Shown: piece after piece, positions 53,121-61,227 of the stretch
Layout: each line of letters opens with the position of its first letter
Numbering within the stretch: the stretch's first letter is position 1
Origin: ARK-14 sp002899805
GTDB taxonomy: Archaea; Thermoproteota; Thermoprotei_A; Sulfolobales; Fervidicoccaceae
Assembly: GCA_039793985.1 (NCBI GenBank)
Contig: JBAMMC010000031.1
Coordinates: forward strand, 20,303-84,302
Reading direction: 5' to 3'
DNA: 64,000 nucleotides
The notes under the pieces: model-generated
What the model saw: only the letters and a program-made list of their open reading frames with translations
What the model was told of the DNA's origin: nothing
The model's database searches: none
Made by a program: the position numbers and the translations under genes

Positions 53121-53960
53121 TCATTGAACGATCACTGTTGCCCCTCTGGAAAGTCTGGTAATCTTAGCTTCTCCCCTCTTCTTTATGAACTCAGAAGCCC
53201 TGGAACCAATATTCATAACATACGAGCTACAAGAAGTCGTGGAAGGAAGCAACATAAAGCTTCCAGACGATGAAGGAAAGAGGGGAAGATCTGTGATATC
53301 TTCTGCGATTACAAGATCTTTCAGCATTGTACGTGAAGCGGTCACTAGGGCGCGCGTTCCCTCCTCGCCATCTCCAGCATAAAGCAACGAAAGTCCTTCG
53401 ATGAAATCGTATAGGCTCCCTTTATCAACAATAATTTCTCCGGAGAACTTCGGCTCTTTTAGCACGATGACCCTCAGAAGCTCTCCAGGATAGAAGTATC
53501 TAATGAGAGCTGGATATTTGCCCTTTAGCGAGTAGATGTTGAGTCCGCCAAAGAGAGATGAAGACAGAGCAGCTTTCAATTCAGGAGATACGTCAAGCTC
53601 TCTCATCACATCGAGACCTTTTCCAGTGGAATAGAAAGCAGCTAGAATCGCTGCTATTTCGCAAGATCGACATCCCTCGCTCCTTACGAACGTGGTTTTA
53701 AGCCTAACCTCAGCTCTCTTTATGCCCACCGTTTCAAGTAACTCTTCGACTTCTCTTTCTGATAAAGAGCATGGACAGCTCAAGCTCAGCTCAACTTTCC
53801 CGTTTATTTCTTCCCCTTCAGCAGAAGCTTCGACTCCTTCCGCACTCAGGAATATGAGTACGCTAGAGGTTTCTGTTTTTATAAGAGAAGATATTAAGTC
53901 GGATACTACCACATTGGCCTTCAATTTAAGATGCCCTCTCGAAATTGTCTCATCGTTCAC
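53121..53960 (-). CDS. GHMP-superfamily-like protein (diphosphomevalonate decarboxylase-like), divergent
   Basis: 279 residues. SSSLFGGLNIYS (near residue 148) resembles the SRSIFGGFV motif of diphosphomevalonate decarboxylase, preceded by a helix where the ATP loop should be (EGCRSCEIAAILAAF), but the GLASSA glycines are missing. The final strands (ITRLSRGATVIVQ) fit a GHMP C-terminal domain. It may be an inactive or repurposed relative; the call is tentative. GTG at 53960 lies only a few bases from a TATA box (TTTATAAAT), so a later start, such as TTG at 53924, is possible. Confidence 0.4.
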   Translation of the reverse strand: MNDETISRGHLKLKANVVVSDLISSLIKTETSSVLIFLSAEGVEASAEGEEINGKVELSLSCPCSLSEREVEELLETVGIKRAEVRLKTTFVRSEGCRSCEIAAILAAFYSTGKGLDVMRELDVSPELKAALSSSLFGGLNIYSLKGKYPALIRYFYPGELLRVIVLKEPKFSGEIIVDKGSLYDFIEGLSLLYAGDGEEGTRALVTASRTMLKDLVIAEDITDLPLFPSSSGSFMLLPSTTSCSSYVMNIGSRASEFIKKRGEAKITRLSRGATVIVQ

Positions 53961-54010
53961 GAAAATTTATAAATATCTATATTGGGTTCGCGTATTTATA
54001 TTCGCAAGTG

Positions 54011-54030
54011 ATGGTTTGGAATCAAACCAT
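54011..54030. promoter_or_regulatory. Perfect 8-bp inverted repeat in the divergent promoter region
   Basis: ATGGTTTG-GAAT-CAAACCAT between the GHMP-like gene and sir2. No gene overlaps it. It is a good candidate operator for a dimeric repressor acting on one or both genes. Confidence 0.4.
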
Positions 54031-54158
54031 ATCGACATTCATGAAGGCAGAAACTTTAATTCTCTGTCATTTTTCTCTTATGTAGTGAGCATCTTTCGGC
54101 TGTGCATTATCAGGTTCTCAATATTATATTTTTATTAAAAACTGTTAAAATAATTGTT

Positions 54159-54947
54159 GTGAAAAGGGACACAGAATTGGATGAAGCTAAAAAAATAGCT
54201 GATTCAATATTGGAAGCACGCGGCAAAACTGTATTTTTCACTGGAGCAGGTGTCAGTACAGAGAGTGGAATCCCCGATTTCAGAGGACCACAAGGACTAT
54301 GGACTAGGATTTCTCCAGAAATCTTCAGCTTGGATGTTTTTCTCCAAGATCCCTACGATTCTTGGATACAATATATAGAAAATATTTACAAGCCGGTTTC
54401 CAAGGCTTTCCCAAATTCTGCACACAGGTCAATAGCAGAATTGGAGGCGATGGGATTAGTTGAGGCAGTAATAACACAGAACATCGATAAGCTACACCAA
54501 AAAGCAGGAAGCAGAAGAGTTATAGAATTGCATGGTTCATACGATGAAGTTCAATGCACGAAGTGCAATTTTAAAGGAAAAATAGATGAACACGTTCAAT
54601 ACGTACTAGAAAGTAATGCCGCTCCTAGATGCCGAATTTGCGGTTCTCTTCTGAAACCCGCTGTAGTCTACTTCGGAGAACCTCTTCCAGAGAGAGAGTT
54701 GAATGAAGCCTTCGTTTTAGCTAGCTCTTGCAAGGTCATGATTGTAGTTGGAACAAGTCTCACAGTTTTTCCCGCTGCTCTTATTCCAAGAGCCGCTATC
54801 TCCAGTGGAGCAGAACTTTTCATAATTAACGAGACTCCTACACCGCTCGACAACCAAGCTATTCTCGTGATTAGAGAAAAAGCGGGGAACTTTCTACCAG
54901 AAGTTGTTGAAGTAATCAAAGAAGAGGTGTCCTCTGAACGTGGTTGA
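54159..54947 (+). CDS. Sir2 NAD-dependent protein deacetylase/deacylase
   Basis: 262 residues from GTG 54159. NAD loop FTGAGVSTESGIPDFRGPQG, TQNIDKLHQKAG, catalytic His in ELHGSYDEV, four zinc Cys in CTKCNF..CRICG, and VGTSLTVFPAA. In Sulfolobus Sir2 deacetylates Alba, and an Alba gene is present at 42311. An upstream TATA-like region AT-rich at 54118-54145 supports the later start over 54102. Confidence 0.93.
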   Translation: MKRDTELDEAKKIADSILEARGKTVFFTGAGVSTESGIPDFRGPQGLWTRISPEIFSLDVFLQDPYDSWIQYIENIYKPVSKAFPNSAHRSIAELEAMGLVEAVITQNIDKLHQKAGSRRVIELHGSYDEVQCTKCNFKGKIDEHVQYVLESNAAPRCRICGSLLKPAVVYFGEPLPERELNEAFVLASSCKVMIVVGTSLTVFPAALIPRAAISSGAELFIINETPTPLDNQAILVIREKAGNFLPEVVEVIKEEVSSERG

Positions 54948-55671
54948 GAAGCCTCTTGTATATGTTGGAACTAGCGGCTGGACATATAGCTGGAATGAGG
55001 GGGGAGATTTCAAATGGTATGTCGAAAACTCAGGGTTGAATGCTGTCGAGCTCAATGCTAGTTTCTACAGATTTCCTTTTTCCTCTCAAATAGCTGGATG
55101 GGCGAAGAAAGGTGGCGAGATGAGATGGGCGATAAAAGTTCATAGGACTATAACTCATCTGAGAAGATTGAGTGAAAATTCCTATGAAACTTGGTTCAAG
55201 TTCAGGAATCTTTTTTCGCCCATGGAAAAAATCATCGACTTCTATCTATTTCAGCTTCCTCCCAGCTTTTCATGTAGAGAAGAGATGCTAAGAAGGATTG
55301 AGAGATTTGAAGGTAAAACAGAGTTGGGAGAGAGGATGGCGGTAGAGTTCAGGGATCCTTCCTGCTACAATAACTCAATACTAAAATGGGCGGAAGAGGT
55401 TGGGATAACCTTAGTTTCTGTCGATTCTCCAGAAGCTACCTGGATCGTTAGATCGACAAGCTCCATATATCTGAGATTACATGGTAGGAGTGAATGGTAT
55501 TTCCACAACTATACTTATGAAGAGCTCCACGATCTGGCTAGAAAAGTCTTCGAGCTTATGCCTGAGAGAATTTATGTCTTCTTCAATAACGACCACTGGA
55601 TGCTCGAGAACGCAAAGACGGCGATGAATCTCTTTTCGGAATATCGCACAAGTAGTTTTAATAATAAATGA
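54940..55671 (+). CDS. DUF72 family protein (YecE-like TIM barrel)
   Basis: 243 residues: YVGTSGWTYSWNEGG, NAVELNASFYRFP, WAIKVHRTITH, FYLFQLPPSFS and YVFFNNDHWMLENAKT are the DUF72 landmarks. Function unknown; the fold suggests a nuclease- or hydrolase-like barrel. GTG start overlapping the sir2 end by 8 bp, so translationally coupled to it. Confidence 0.88.
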   Translation: MVEKPLVYVGTSGWTYSWNEGGDFKWYVENSGLNAVELNASFYRFPFSSQIAGWAKKGGEMRWAIKVHRTITHLRRLSENSYETWFKFRNLFSPMEKIIDFYLFQLPPSFSCREEMLRRIERFEGKTELGERMAVEFRDPSCYNNSILKWAEEVGITLVSVDSPEATWIVRSTSSIYLRLHGRSEWYFHNYTYEELHDLARKVFELMPERIYVFFNNDHWMLENAKTAMNLFSEYRTSSFNNK

Positions 55672-55727
55672 AAAATGAGAAAGTTTTCATTCCTATTGCT
55701 AGAGGAAGGTTCTGAGCTACTTGTTTT

Positions 55728-55832
55728 TCAATAGACATACATAGCTCTTGAAATCCCTGGACCTGGGGTCCTCTTGATTTCATCTGAGCTCTCTTGAGCC
55801 TCTTACCGTGTTCGGGAGAACTTGCTCATATC
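55728..55832 (-). pseudogene. tnpB: tnpB 3'-end relic, second copy
   Basis: On the minus strand, ESSDEIKRTPGPG..SRAMYVY matches in frame ESSDELERSPRLMNPQSYV of the relic at 11754, and the DNA aligns for about 100 bp (GAGCAAGTTCTCCCGAACACGG with GAGCGGGTTCACCCAGACAGG in two runs). A TAA interrupts the frame at 55805-55803, and nothing of the rest of TnpB remains. Downstream GTAGCTCAGAACC matches CGTAGCCTAGAACC of the first relic, so the element end was included. The remainder of the 55672-55929 gap holds no gene, only the promoter of the next one (TTTTTATAATTAAA). Confidence 0.75.
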
Positions 55833-55929
55833 TTTCTCGAAACTGCTCACGATCGCATAGTTTTGTAAATGATGAGAACTGCTATATTTTTATAATTAAA
55901 TAGAGTAAACATAATTCAGTGAATGTTCT

Positions 55930-56664
55930 ATGAAAAAGACTACAGCTCTTATCGTCGCAGGTGGAAAGGGGACCAGATTTCACCCATACACGGAGCTCAT
56001 ACCAAAACCTATGATACCTCTAGGAAAGGAAGAAAGGCCTGTACTCGAATTTATTGTGAGGTGGCTTGTGAGGAATGATATAAAAGATATTGTTATGCTG
56101 GTTAATCATAGGTGGAAGTACATTAGGAACTACTTCGGTGACGGCGCTAGGTTCGGAGCAAACATAAGTTATTCCATCGATGAGCCCGACGGTTACACAA
56201 ATACAGGAGGGGCTGTCTACAAAGCATTTATGGAGGGTTTCGTAAACGAAAGGGCAATAGTCTGGTACGGGGACATCTTAGCTAGCCTTGACGTAGGTAA
56301 GCTCCTCTCGTTTCACCAAGATAAGGGATCGGAGATAACCCTAGTTGTATCCAACAAATACTCTGTCCCTGTTGGTGTTGCTGAACTTGAAGAAGATGGC
56401 AAAGTCAGGAAGATGGTAGAGAAGCCTGAGTTGAGCATAAATGCTACAATAGGTATAGTTGTGCTTGAGCAAAGTGTATTCGAAAAAGAGTTGCTTTCAG
56501 AATTGGGGAAAAACTTTGATTTAATGGGAGAGTTGGTTCCTGCAGCCATACAGCACGGAAAGAGAGTCTATGGATATAAATTTGATGGGGAGTGGTACGA
56601 TGTAGGTAGCCTTGAAAGGTACAAAAAGATCGATCCAGAACACTTAGAAAGAATGTTTGAATAG
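55930..56664 (+). CDS. NDP-sugar nucleotidyltransferase
   Basis: 244 residues. ALIVAGGKGTRFHPYTELIPKPMIPLG is the NTP-binding loop (in two pieces here: AGGKGTR and PKPMIPLG), followed by NTGGAVYKAF, WYGDI with the metal Asp and GEWYDVGSLERY. It activates a sugar 1-phosphate, probably glucose or mannose type. Lacks the C-terminal beta-helix of bifunctional enzymes. ATG start, single gene. Confidence 0.88.
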   Translation: MKKTTALIVAGGKGTRFHPYTELIPKPMIPLGKEERPVLEFIVRWLVRNDIKDIVMLVNHRWKYIRNYFGDGARFGANISYSIDEPDGYTNTGGAVYKAFMEGFVNERAIVWYGDILASLDVGKLLSFHQDKGSEITLVVSNKYSVPVGVAELEEDGKVRKMVEKPELSINATIGIVVLEQSVFEKELLSELGKNFDLMGELVPAAIQHGKRVYGYKFDGEWYDVGSLERYKKIDPEHLERMFE

Positions 56665-56720
56665 AAGCGTTTAAATTGTGCAGTTACCATTATTCAAGAA
56701 TGATTTGAGGTGTTCGGTCT

Positions 56721-58223
56721 TTGGAAAAGAAGTATTTCTCGGACCCTACTATTCTTGAGATACTGGAAAAGTATAAACAAATATGGAGCCTAGGCTACGC
56801 GATAGCTCTCATACAATGGGACATGGAAACAAACATGCCACCCGATGGAATAGAGGAGAGAGGAGCTGCGAATGCTCAGCTGACAGTACTGCAACACAGG
56901 CTTTTGCTCTCCCCAGAGCTCAAGACCCTCGTCCAAAAAGCAAAGGAAAAGGATAATTTGACTGAACAAGAGAAAGGAATAGTGAGAGTACTCAGCAGAG
57001 AAATCGAAAGAGAAGAGAAGTTGCCCGAGAGGCTTATAGCTGAGCTGAAAGAAGTCACAACGAAGGCCCACGAGGCTTGGCTGATTTCGAGGGAGAGAAA
57101 AGAAGCTGAGCCTTTCCTGGGTTATTTGGACCGAATCGTTGCCCTCGAGAGAGAAATGGCTGAAAAAATCGGGTATAAAGAACATCCATATGATGCTTTG
57201 ATGGATTATTTCGAGGAAGGCTTCACAACAAAGAAAGCGAAGGAAATGTTTGACACTATTATACCAGCTCTCAAACAATCTCTGGAATATGTACTGAGCA
57301 ATGAAACCTTCCCAAGATGCCATTATTTAGAAAGCTACAGGTATGACGTAGAAAGAGCTAAGAAAGTGAACGAGAAAATCTTGGAAATGATGGATTTCCC
57401 GAAGAAGAGAGGTAGGCTAGATGTATCAGCTCATCCATTCACAATCAACATTGGACATAGGGATGTCAGGATAACTACAAGGTATGAAGGTTTCGATATC
57501 AGGAGGACGATCCTTTCGACTATACATGAATTCGGACATGCTCTCTATGAGCTCCAAGTCGACGATGCTCTCTCCATGACTCCCATAGGTACGGGAGTCA
57601 GCATGGGGGTTCATGAGAGCCAATCTAGATTTTGGGAAAACATCATTGGAAGAAGTAGGGCTTTCTCGAAAGTTATTGGTGCAATGCTCAGAGAGGAGTT
57701 TCCTGAATTGAGAGCCTATGATGATGAGGAAATTTACAGATATGTTAACCTAGTAAGACCAAGCTTCATAAGAGTTGATGCCGACGAGCTCACATATAAC
57801 TTCCACATTGCACTTAGATTCGAGATAGAAAGGCAATTGATTGCGGGAGAGATAAAGACCTCCGATGTTCCGGAACTGTGGAACAATATGATGGAAGATT
57901 TATTGGGGATAAAACCGAGGAACTACGCGGAGGGGTTCCTGCAAGATATACATTGGAGTCAAGGTAGCATTGGATATTTCCCCTCATATAGCTTGGGAAC
58001 TGTGCTGGCTGCTCAGATAAAAGCCAAGATGGAATCTGAAGTAGGGAGCCTCAGCGAAATTATAGAAAAGAAAGAGCTTGGAGTTATTAGAGGATGGTTG
58101 AAAGAAAAGATACATAAATACGGTGCTACATACTCGCCAATGGAGCTCCTGCAGAGATCCCTCGGAGAATCTCTCAACCCAGAATATTATGTGAAGTACA
58201 TCAGAGAAAAATACTCTAAATGA
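56721..58223 (+). CDS. Carboxypeptidase Taq (M32 metallopeptidase)
   Basis: 500 residues. HEFGH at 269-273 with the downstream metal Glu in GVHESQSRFWEN, IRVDADELTYN, and LIQWDMETNMP, NIGHRDVRITTRY (M32 signatures). Removes C-terminal residues from peptides using Zn2+/Co2+. TTG start, GAGGTG 8 nt upstream. Its 3' end overlaps the M29 peptidase gene tail to tail by 8 bp, pairing a carboxy- and an aminopeptidase. Confidence 0.93.
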   Translation: MEKKYFSDPTILEILEKYKQIWSLGYAIALIQWDMETNMPPDGIEERGAANAQLTVLQHRLLLSPELKTLVQKAKEKDNLTEQEKGIVRVLSREIEREEKLPERLIAELKEVTTKAHEAWLISRERKEAEPFLGYLDRIVALEREMAEKIGYKEHPYDALMDYFEEGFTTKKAKEMFDTIIPALKQSLEYVLSNETFPRCHYLESYRYDVERAKKVNEKILEMMDFPKKRGRLDVSAHPFTINIGHRDVRITTRYEGFDIRRTILSTIHEFGHALYELQVDDALSMTPIGTGVSMGVHESQSRFWENIIGRSRAFSKVIGAMLREEFPELRAYDDEEIYRYVNLVRPSFIRVDADELTYNFHIALRFEIERQLIAGEIKTSDVPELWNNMMEDLLGIKPRNYAEGFLQDIHWSQGSIGYFPSYSLGTVLAAQIKAKMESEVGSLSEIIEKKELGVIRGWLKEKIHKYGATYSPMELLQRSLGESLNPEYYVKYIREKYSK

Positions 58224-59328
58224 TGTCTTTTATGAATCTTCCATTTTCATATATGAGATCTCCATCGGCATAGATTTTTCCACTTCTCATGTCCTTTATC
58301 ATATCCCAATGTATAGAAGATGCATTCTTTCCACCTGTTTGTAGGTATGCTGAACCCAGAGCCATATGTATCGTTCCACCAATCTTTTCATCGAAGAGGA
58401 TCTCTCTTGTGAATTTCGTTATATCATAGTTCATTCCGAAAGCGAATTCTCCCAATCTTCTCGCTCCATCATCAATAGATATCATCTTTTTCAAGAACTC
58501 TTCTCCTTTCTGCGCACTTGCTTCGACGACTTCTCCCCTTTTGAAAACAAGTCTCACTCCCTGTACTTCCACGCCTCTCCATATCGCTGGATAATTGAAT
58601 GTAACTTTCCCTTCCACAGAATCCTCAAGGGGTGCACTGAAAACTTCCCCTCCGGGCATATTGTTCTTTCCATCGTCGCTGATCCAAATTCTTCCATCGA
58701 ACTTCAAGTAGATGTCTGTGTCCTCTCCAAGAACTCTTATTTCTTTTATCTTGTTCAGAAAGCTCGCCACCTTATCCTGAAGAGCTGCTTGCTTTTTCCA
58801 TTCCAATATGGGATCTTCGGAAAAGAGCTTGACTGACCTGAAGACAAACTCTCTCCACTCGAGCGGAGAAAAGCCCGCCTCTTGCGCCATTGCGTTTGTA
58901 GGATATGCTGTAACAGTCCACCTGAGTGTCCCAAGAGCATCTCTCTTCATCATGATATCGCTCAGAGCTCTCGCAGCAGCCGCCACTTTGCTTATTCTTT
59001 CTGGTTCAACACCGGTGAGAGGTTTTGTATGCGAGGGTGCTATTATTCTCACTAGACCGTTTATGTTCTCCATTATGAACTTGTCTATAGGAGAAACATA
59101 TTCAAGAAGTTCTGGAGAGGCCTTCCTATAGAAGTACTCGGTCAATTCCTCGTTTGATAGAGATATTCTTGGGAACGCCCCAGCATCAACAATTTTTTTG
59201 TACACTTCTATCACTAAGGGCATTCCGGCGCTCGTAGAAGTTATCATAATTTCCGAAAGAGGTTTCACGCCCAAGCAATAGTTAACGATTAATGAAGCAA
59301 ATTTTTCTTCGGGTGTCCTGAACGACAG
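58216..59328 (-). CDS. Aminopeptidase T (M29), probable CTG start
   Basis: Metallo-aminopeptidase: ITAPSHT-like region IIAPSHTKPLTGV, LGEDTDIYLKFDGR, NMPGGEVFSAPLEDSVEG, FNYPAIWRG, GARRLGEFAFGMN and THMALG-like GTIHMALGSAY, SSIHWDMIKDM. The first GTG at 59274 leaves out a conserved N-terminus; the frame continues upstream as EEKFASLIVNYCLG, as in family members, and the only start-like codon is a CTG at 59328, 5 nt after GGTGAT (59339-59334). With it the protein has 370 residues, the family size. Confidence 0.88.
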   Translation of the reverse strand: MSFRTPEEKFASLIVNYCLGVKPLSEIMITSTSAGMPLVIEVYKKIVDAGAFPRISLSNEELTEYFYRKASPELLEYVSPIDKFIMENINGLVRIIAPSHTKPLTGVEPERISKVAAAARALSDIMMKRDALGTLRWTVTAYPTNAMAQEAGFSPLEWREFVFRSVKLFSEDPILEWKKQAALQDKVASFLNKIKEIRVLGEDTDIYLKFDGRIWISDDGKNNMPGGEVFSAPLEDSVEGKVTFNYPAIWRGVEVQGVRLVFKRGEVVEASAQKGEEFLKKMISIDDGARRLGEFAFGMNYDITKFTREILFDEKIGGTIHMALGSAYLQTGGKNASSIHWDMIKDMRSGKIYADGDLIYENGRFIKDII

Positions 59329-59375
59329 TTCTCATCACCAAATGATATTTAAATACCACGTAGATAGTTTTAAGC

Positions 59376-59440
59376 TTTGGGATGATGTTGCTCGAAAGGA
59401 TGGAGGCACACGATGACAGACCCGCGCAGGTCTGACCATT
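59376..59440 (+). ncRNA. C/D box-like sRNA candidate
   Basis: C-like ATGATGT near 59382, C'-like CGATGAC near 59411 and box D CTGA at 59431-59434, with spacing typical of these RNAs, but D' is only TGGA. TATA box ATATTTAAAT at 59345-59354 would start transcription about here. A CAGACC-CGCGCA-GGTCTG hairpin overlaps the D guide, which speaks against a guide function. More hairpins (CTCCTCT/AGAGGAG) follow in 59480-59510, so a longer structured RNA is possible. Confidence 0.35.
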
Positions 59441-59540
59441 ACATACTTTAATTCATACTTTGGGAATCCAACGACTGAACCTCCTCTCGCTATAGAGGAG
59501 AATAATTCCCTATAGGAAGGAGAATCGGGAGAACGCAGCT

Positions 59541-60428
59541 TCAAACCATCGGTTCTTCATGTATGTGAACCCTGACGACTTTTGGTATCTTTTTCTTGAT
59601 TTCTGTTTCAATTTTATCAGCAATACTATGAGCTTCGCTCAGCGTGGTTTTTCCATCGATTTCTACAGTCATGCTGACGAGTAAGTCCCCTCCAGATTCC
59701 CTAACTATGACCTCGCCCACATTTTTGACTCCTTGAACTGAAAGAGCTATTTCTTTCACTCTAGCTGCAATATCTTCAATGTTTCTGTCCATCAAGAGCT
59801 GCGATACTTTCCCCATCAACTCGGCTCCCTCATAGAGGATGATGGCGGAGATCAAAATTGTCAATGCTCCATCTATTCTTGAAATACCTGTGAACCAATT
59901 TATCGTAACTCCAACCGCAGCACCTAGTGTTATATAAGCGTCCATCTTGTGATGCAACGCATCAGCTAAGCAGAGCGAGGATCCGCTAGATTTCCCAAGA
60001 ATTAGAGCTATATAATAATTATATATTTTTATTCCAACTGTGATGAGAGTAATGGTGAGAGCCTCAACAATGAAAACTACTTTCAGAGGAGCAGGAGATA
60101 TCAAAGAGCGAAAACCTTCCCATATGAAGACCCCTCCTAGTCCTATCAACATAATACCGATGAAGAGGGATCCTAAATCAGCTGCTTTTCCATGTCCCAA
60201 AGGATGCTCTTCATCTGCTGGTTTAGAAGCAATCTTGGATGAGACGAGAACCCCGAGAGAAGTGATGCTATCGCTAAGTCCGTGAAAAGCATCAGTTATT
60301 AGCGCACTGCTTCCGATGGAAATACCTGCGAAAAATCTCATGATAAACACGATGAGATTTATTACTATGGAATAAATGGCCTCTTTCTTTTCCGCTTCTC
60401 TGGGATTTTTCTCGTGGAAATTCAGCAT
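59541..60428 (-). CDS. Cation diffusion facilitator (CDF) metal efflux transporter
   Basis: About 295 residues, six membrane helices and a C-terminal cytoplasmic domain (VQGVKNVGEVIVRESGGDLL..HIHEEP). Metal site: DAFHGLSD in TM2 and DALHHKMD in TM5. His-Asp pairs suggest Zn2+ (or Mn2+/Fe2+) export. The ATG at 60428, 6 nt after GGCGGA, is preferred, since the upstream ATG at 60464 lies before the expected transcript start of the TATA box AAATTTAAATTT. Confidence 0.88.
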   Translation of the reverse strand: MLNFHEKNPREAEKKEAIYSIVINLIVFIMRFFAGISIGSSALITDAFHGLSDSITSLGVLVSSKIASKPADEEHPLGHGKAADLGSLFIGIMLIGLGGVFIWEGFRSLISPAPLKVVFIVEALTITLITVGIKIYNYYIALILGKSSGSSLCLADALHHKMDAYITLGAAVGVTINWFTGISRIDGALTILISAIILYEGAELMGKVSQLLMDRNIEDIAARVKEIALSVQGVKNVGEVIVRESGGDLLVSMTVEIDGKTTLSEAHSIADKIETEIKKKIPKVVRVHIHEEPMV

Positions 60429-60504
60429 ATTTTCCGCCTTTTTCTTTTTTGAAACATGTTTCACAAATTTAAATTTTTTGCCTTTGACTTCGAATTCGTT
60501 TGTC

Positions 60505-61158
60505 TTATAAAATCCTATATTTTTTTCTCGTGGCTACAGCATAAACAGAAAGAATGACCAACACCAATACTGCGACTTCTAGAAACTGAAACCTTTGGGA
60601 TGGGAGAGAATAACCTGTAAGGAATGGTGATGGTAGAGCTTCCATGAAGATTATGTAATTGGTGTTCCCTGAAGTTAAAACGTAGAAGTTTTCCCAAATT
60701 AGAAAGCCTGTAGATGAATCATACATAGCATTTTTGGTGCCACCGTTGAATGATATTGTAACTTCAGGTCCCTCAACAAATCTCCCATCTATCAACTGAA
60801 AGGCTCCTTTGCCCATATAAAGCAAAGTCCAATTATCAACTTTCAGCTTTCCTGAACTCATTAGCTCTTTTATTTGTTGCTGAGAAAGCAAAAAATGGGA
60901 GATGTCTGGAGCTTCGAGTATTGAGAGGATGTCTTCATTTGAGAGATCTGTTAAGGTACCATTCAACGTGAGGTGCAGTGAGGGATATATAGAAAGGGAT
61001 GCAGTGAGATTTGCAATAAGGCTCTCGGCTAAAGAGCTGTTAGAAGAGTATATCAAGAGCTCATATATAACTACCTTTTCTTGCTGCGATGAAGCGGGTG
61101 AGCTGAACATTATAGTACTCAAAATAGCCATGAAGAATATCAAAAATAACTTTTTCAT
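60505..61158 (-). CDS. Exported, C-terminally membrane-anchored protein, function unknown
   Basis: About 217 residues from the ATG at 61158: signal peptide KKLFLIFFMAILSTIMFSS with cleavage near ASS-QQE, an extracytoplasmic domain of about 155 residues with many N-glycosylation sequons (NSSL, NLTA, NGTL), then one membrane helix (VAVLVLVILSVYAVA) and a basic tail RKKYRIL. EKVVIYELLIYSS at its start recalls the first strand of a thioredoxin fold, but no CxxC is present. I do not recognise the family. Confidence 0.65.
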   Translation of the reverse strand: MKKLFLIFFMAILSTIMFSSPASSQQEKVVIYELLIYSSNSSLAESLIANLTASLSIYPSLHLTLNGTLTDLSNEDILSILEAPDISHFLLSQQQIKELMSSGKLKVDNWTLLYMGKGAFQLIDGRFVEGPEVTISFNGGTKNAMYDSSTGFLIWENFYVLTSGNTNYIIFMEALPSPFLTGYSLPSQRFQFLEVAVLVLVILSVYAVATRKKYRIL

Positions 61159-61227
61159 AGTATATCGCACAGCCACACTAGGCTATTCAATCCCTATTCG
61201 GAGGTCTATTTAAAAATTTTTATTTTT

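Noticed and set aside
59335..59544. A 69-codon minus-strand frame between the M29 peptidase and the CDF transporter
   Set aside because: Overlaps the upstream region and CTG start of the M29 gene, has no ribosome-binding site, and its composition (Arg/Pro/Ser mix) is that of a shadow frame across hairpins.
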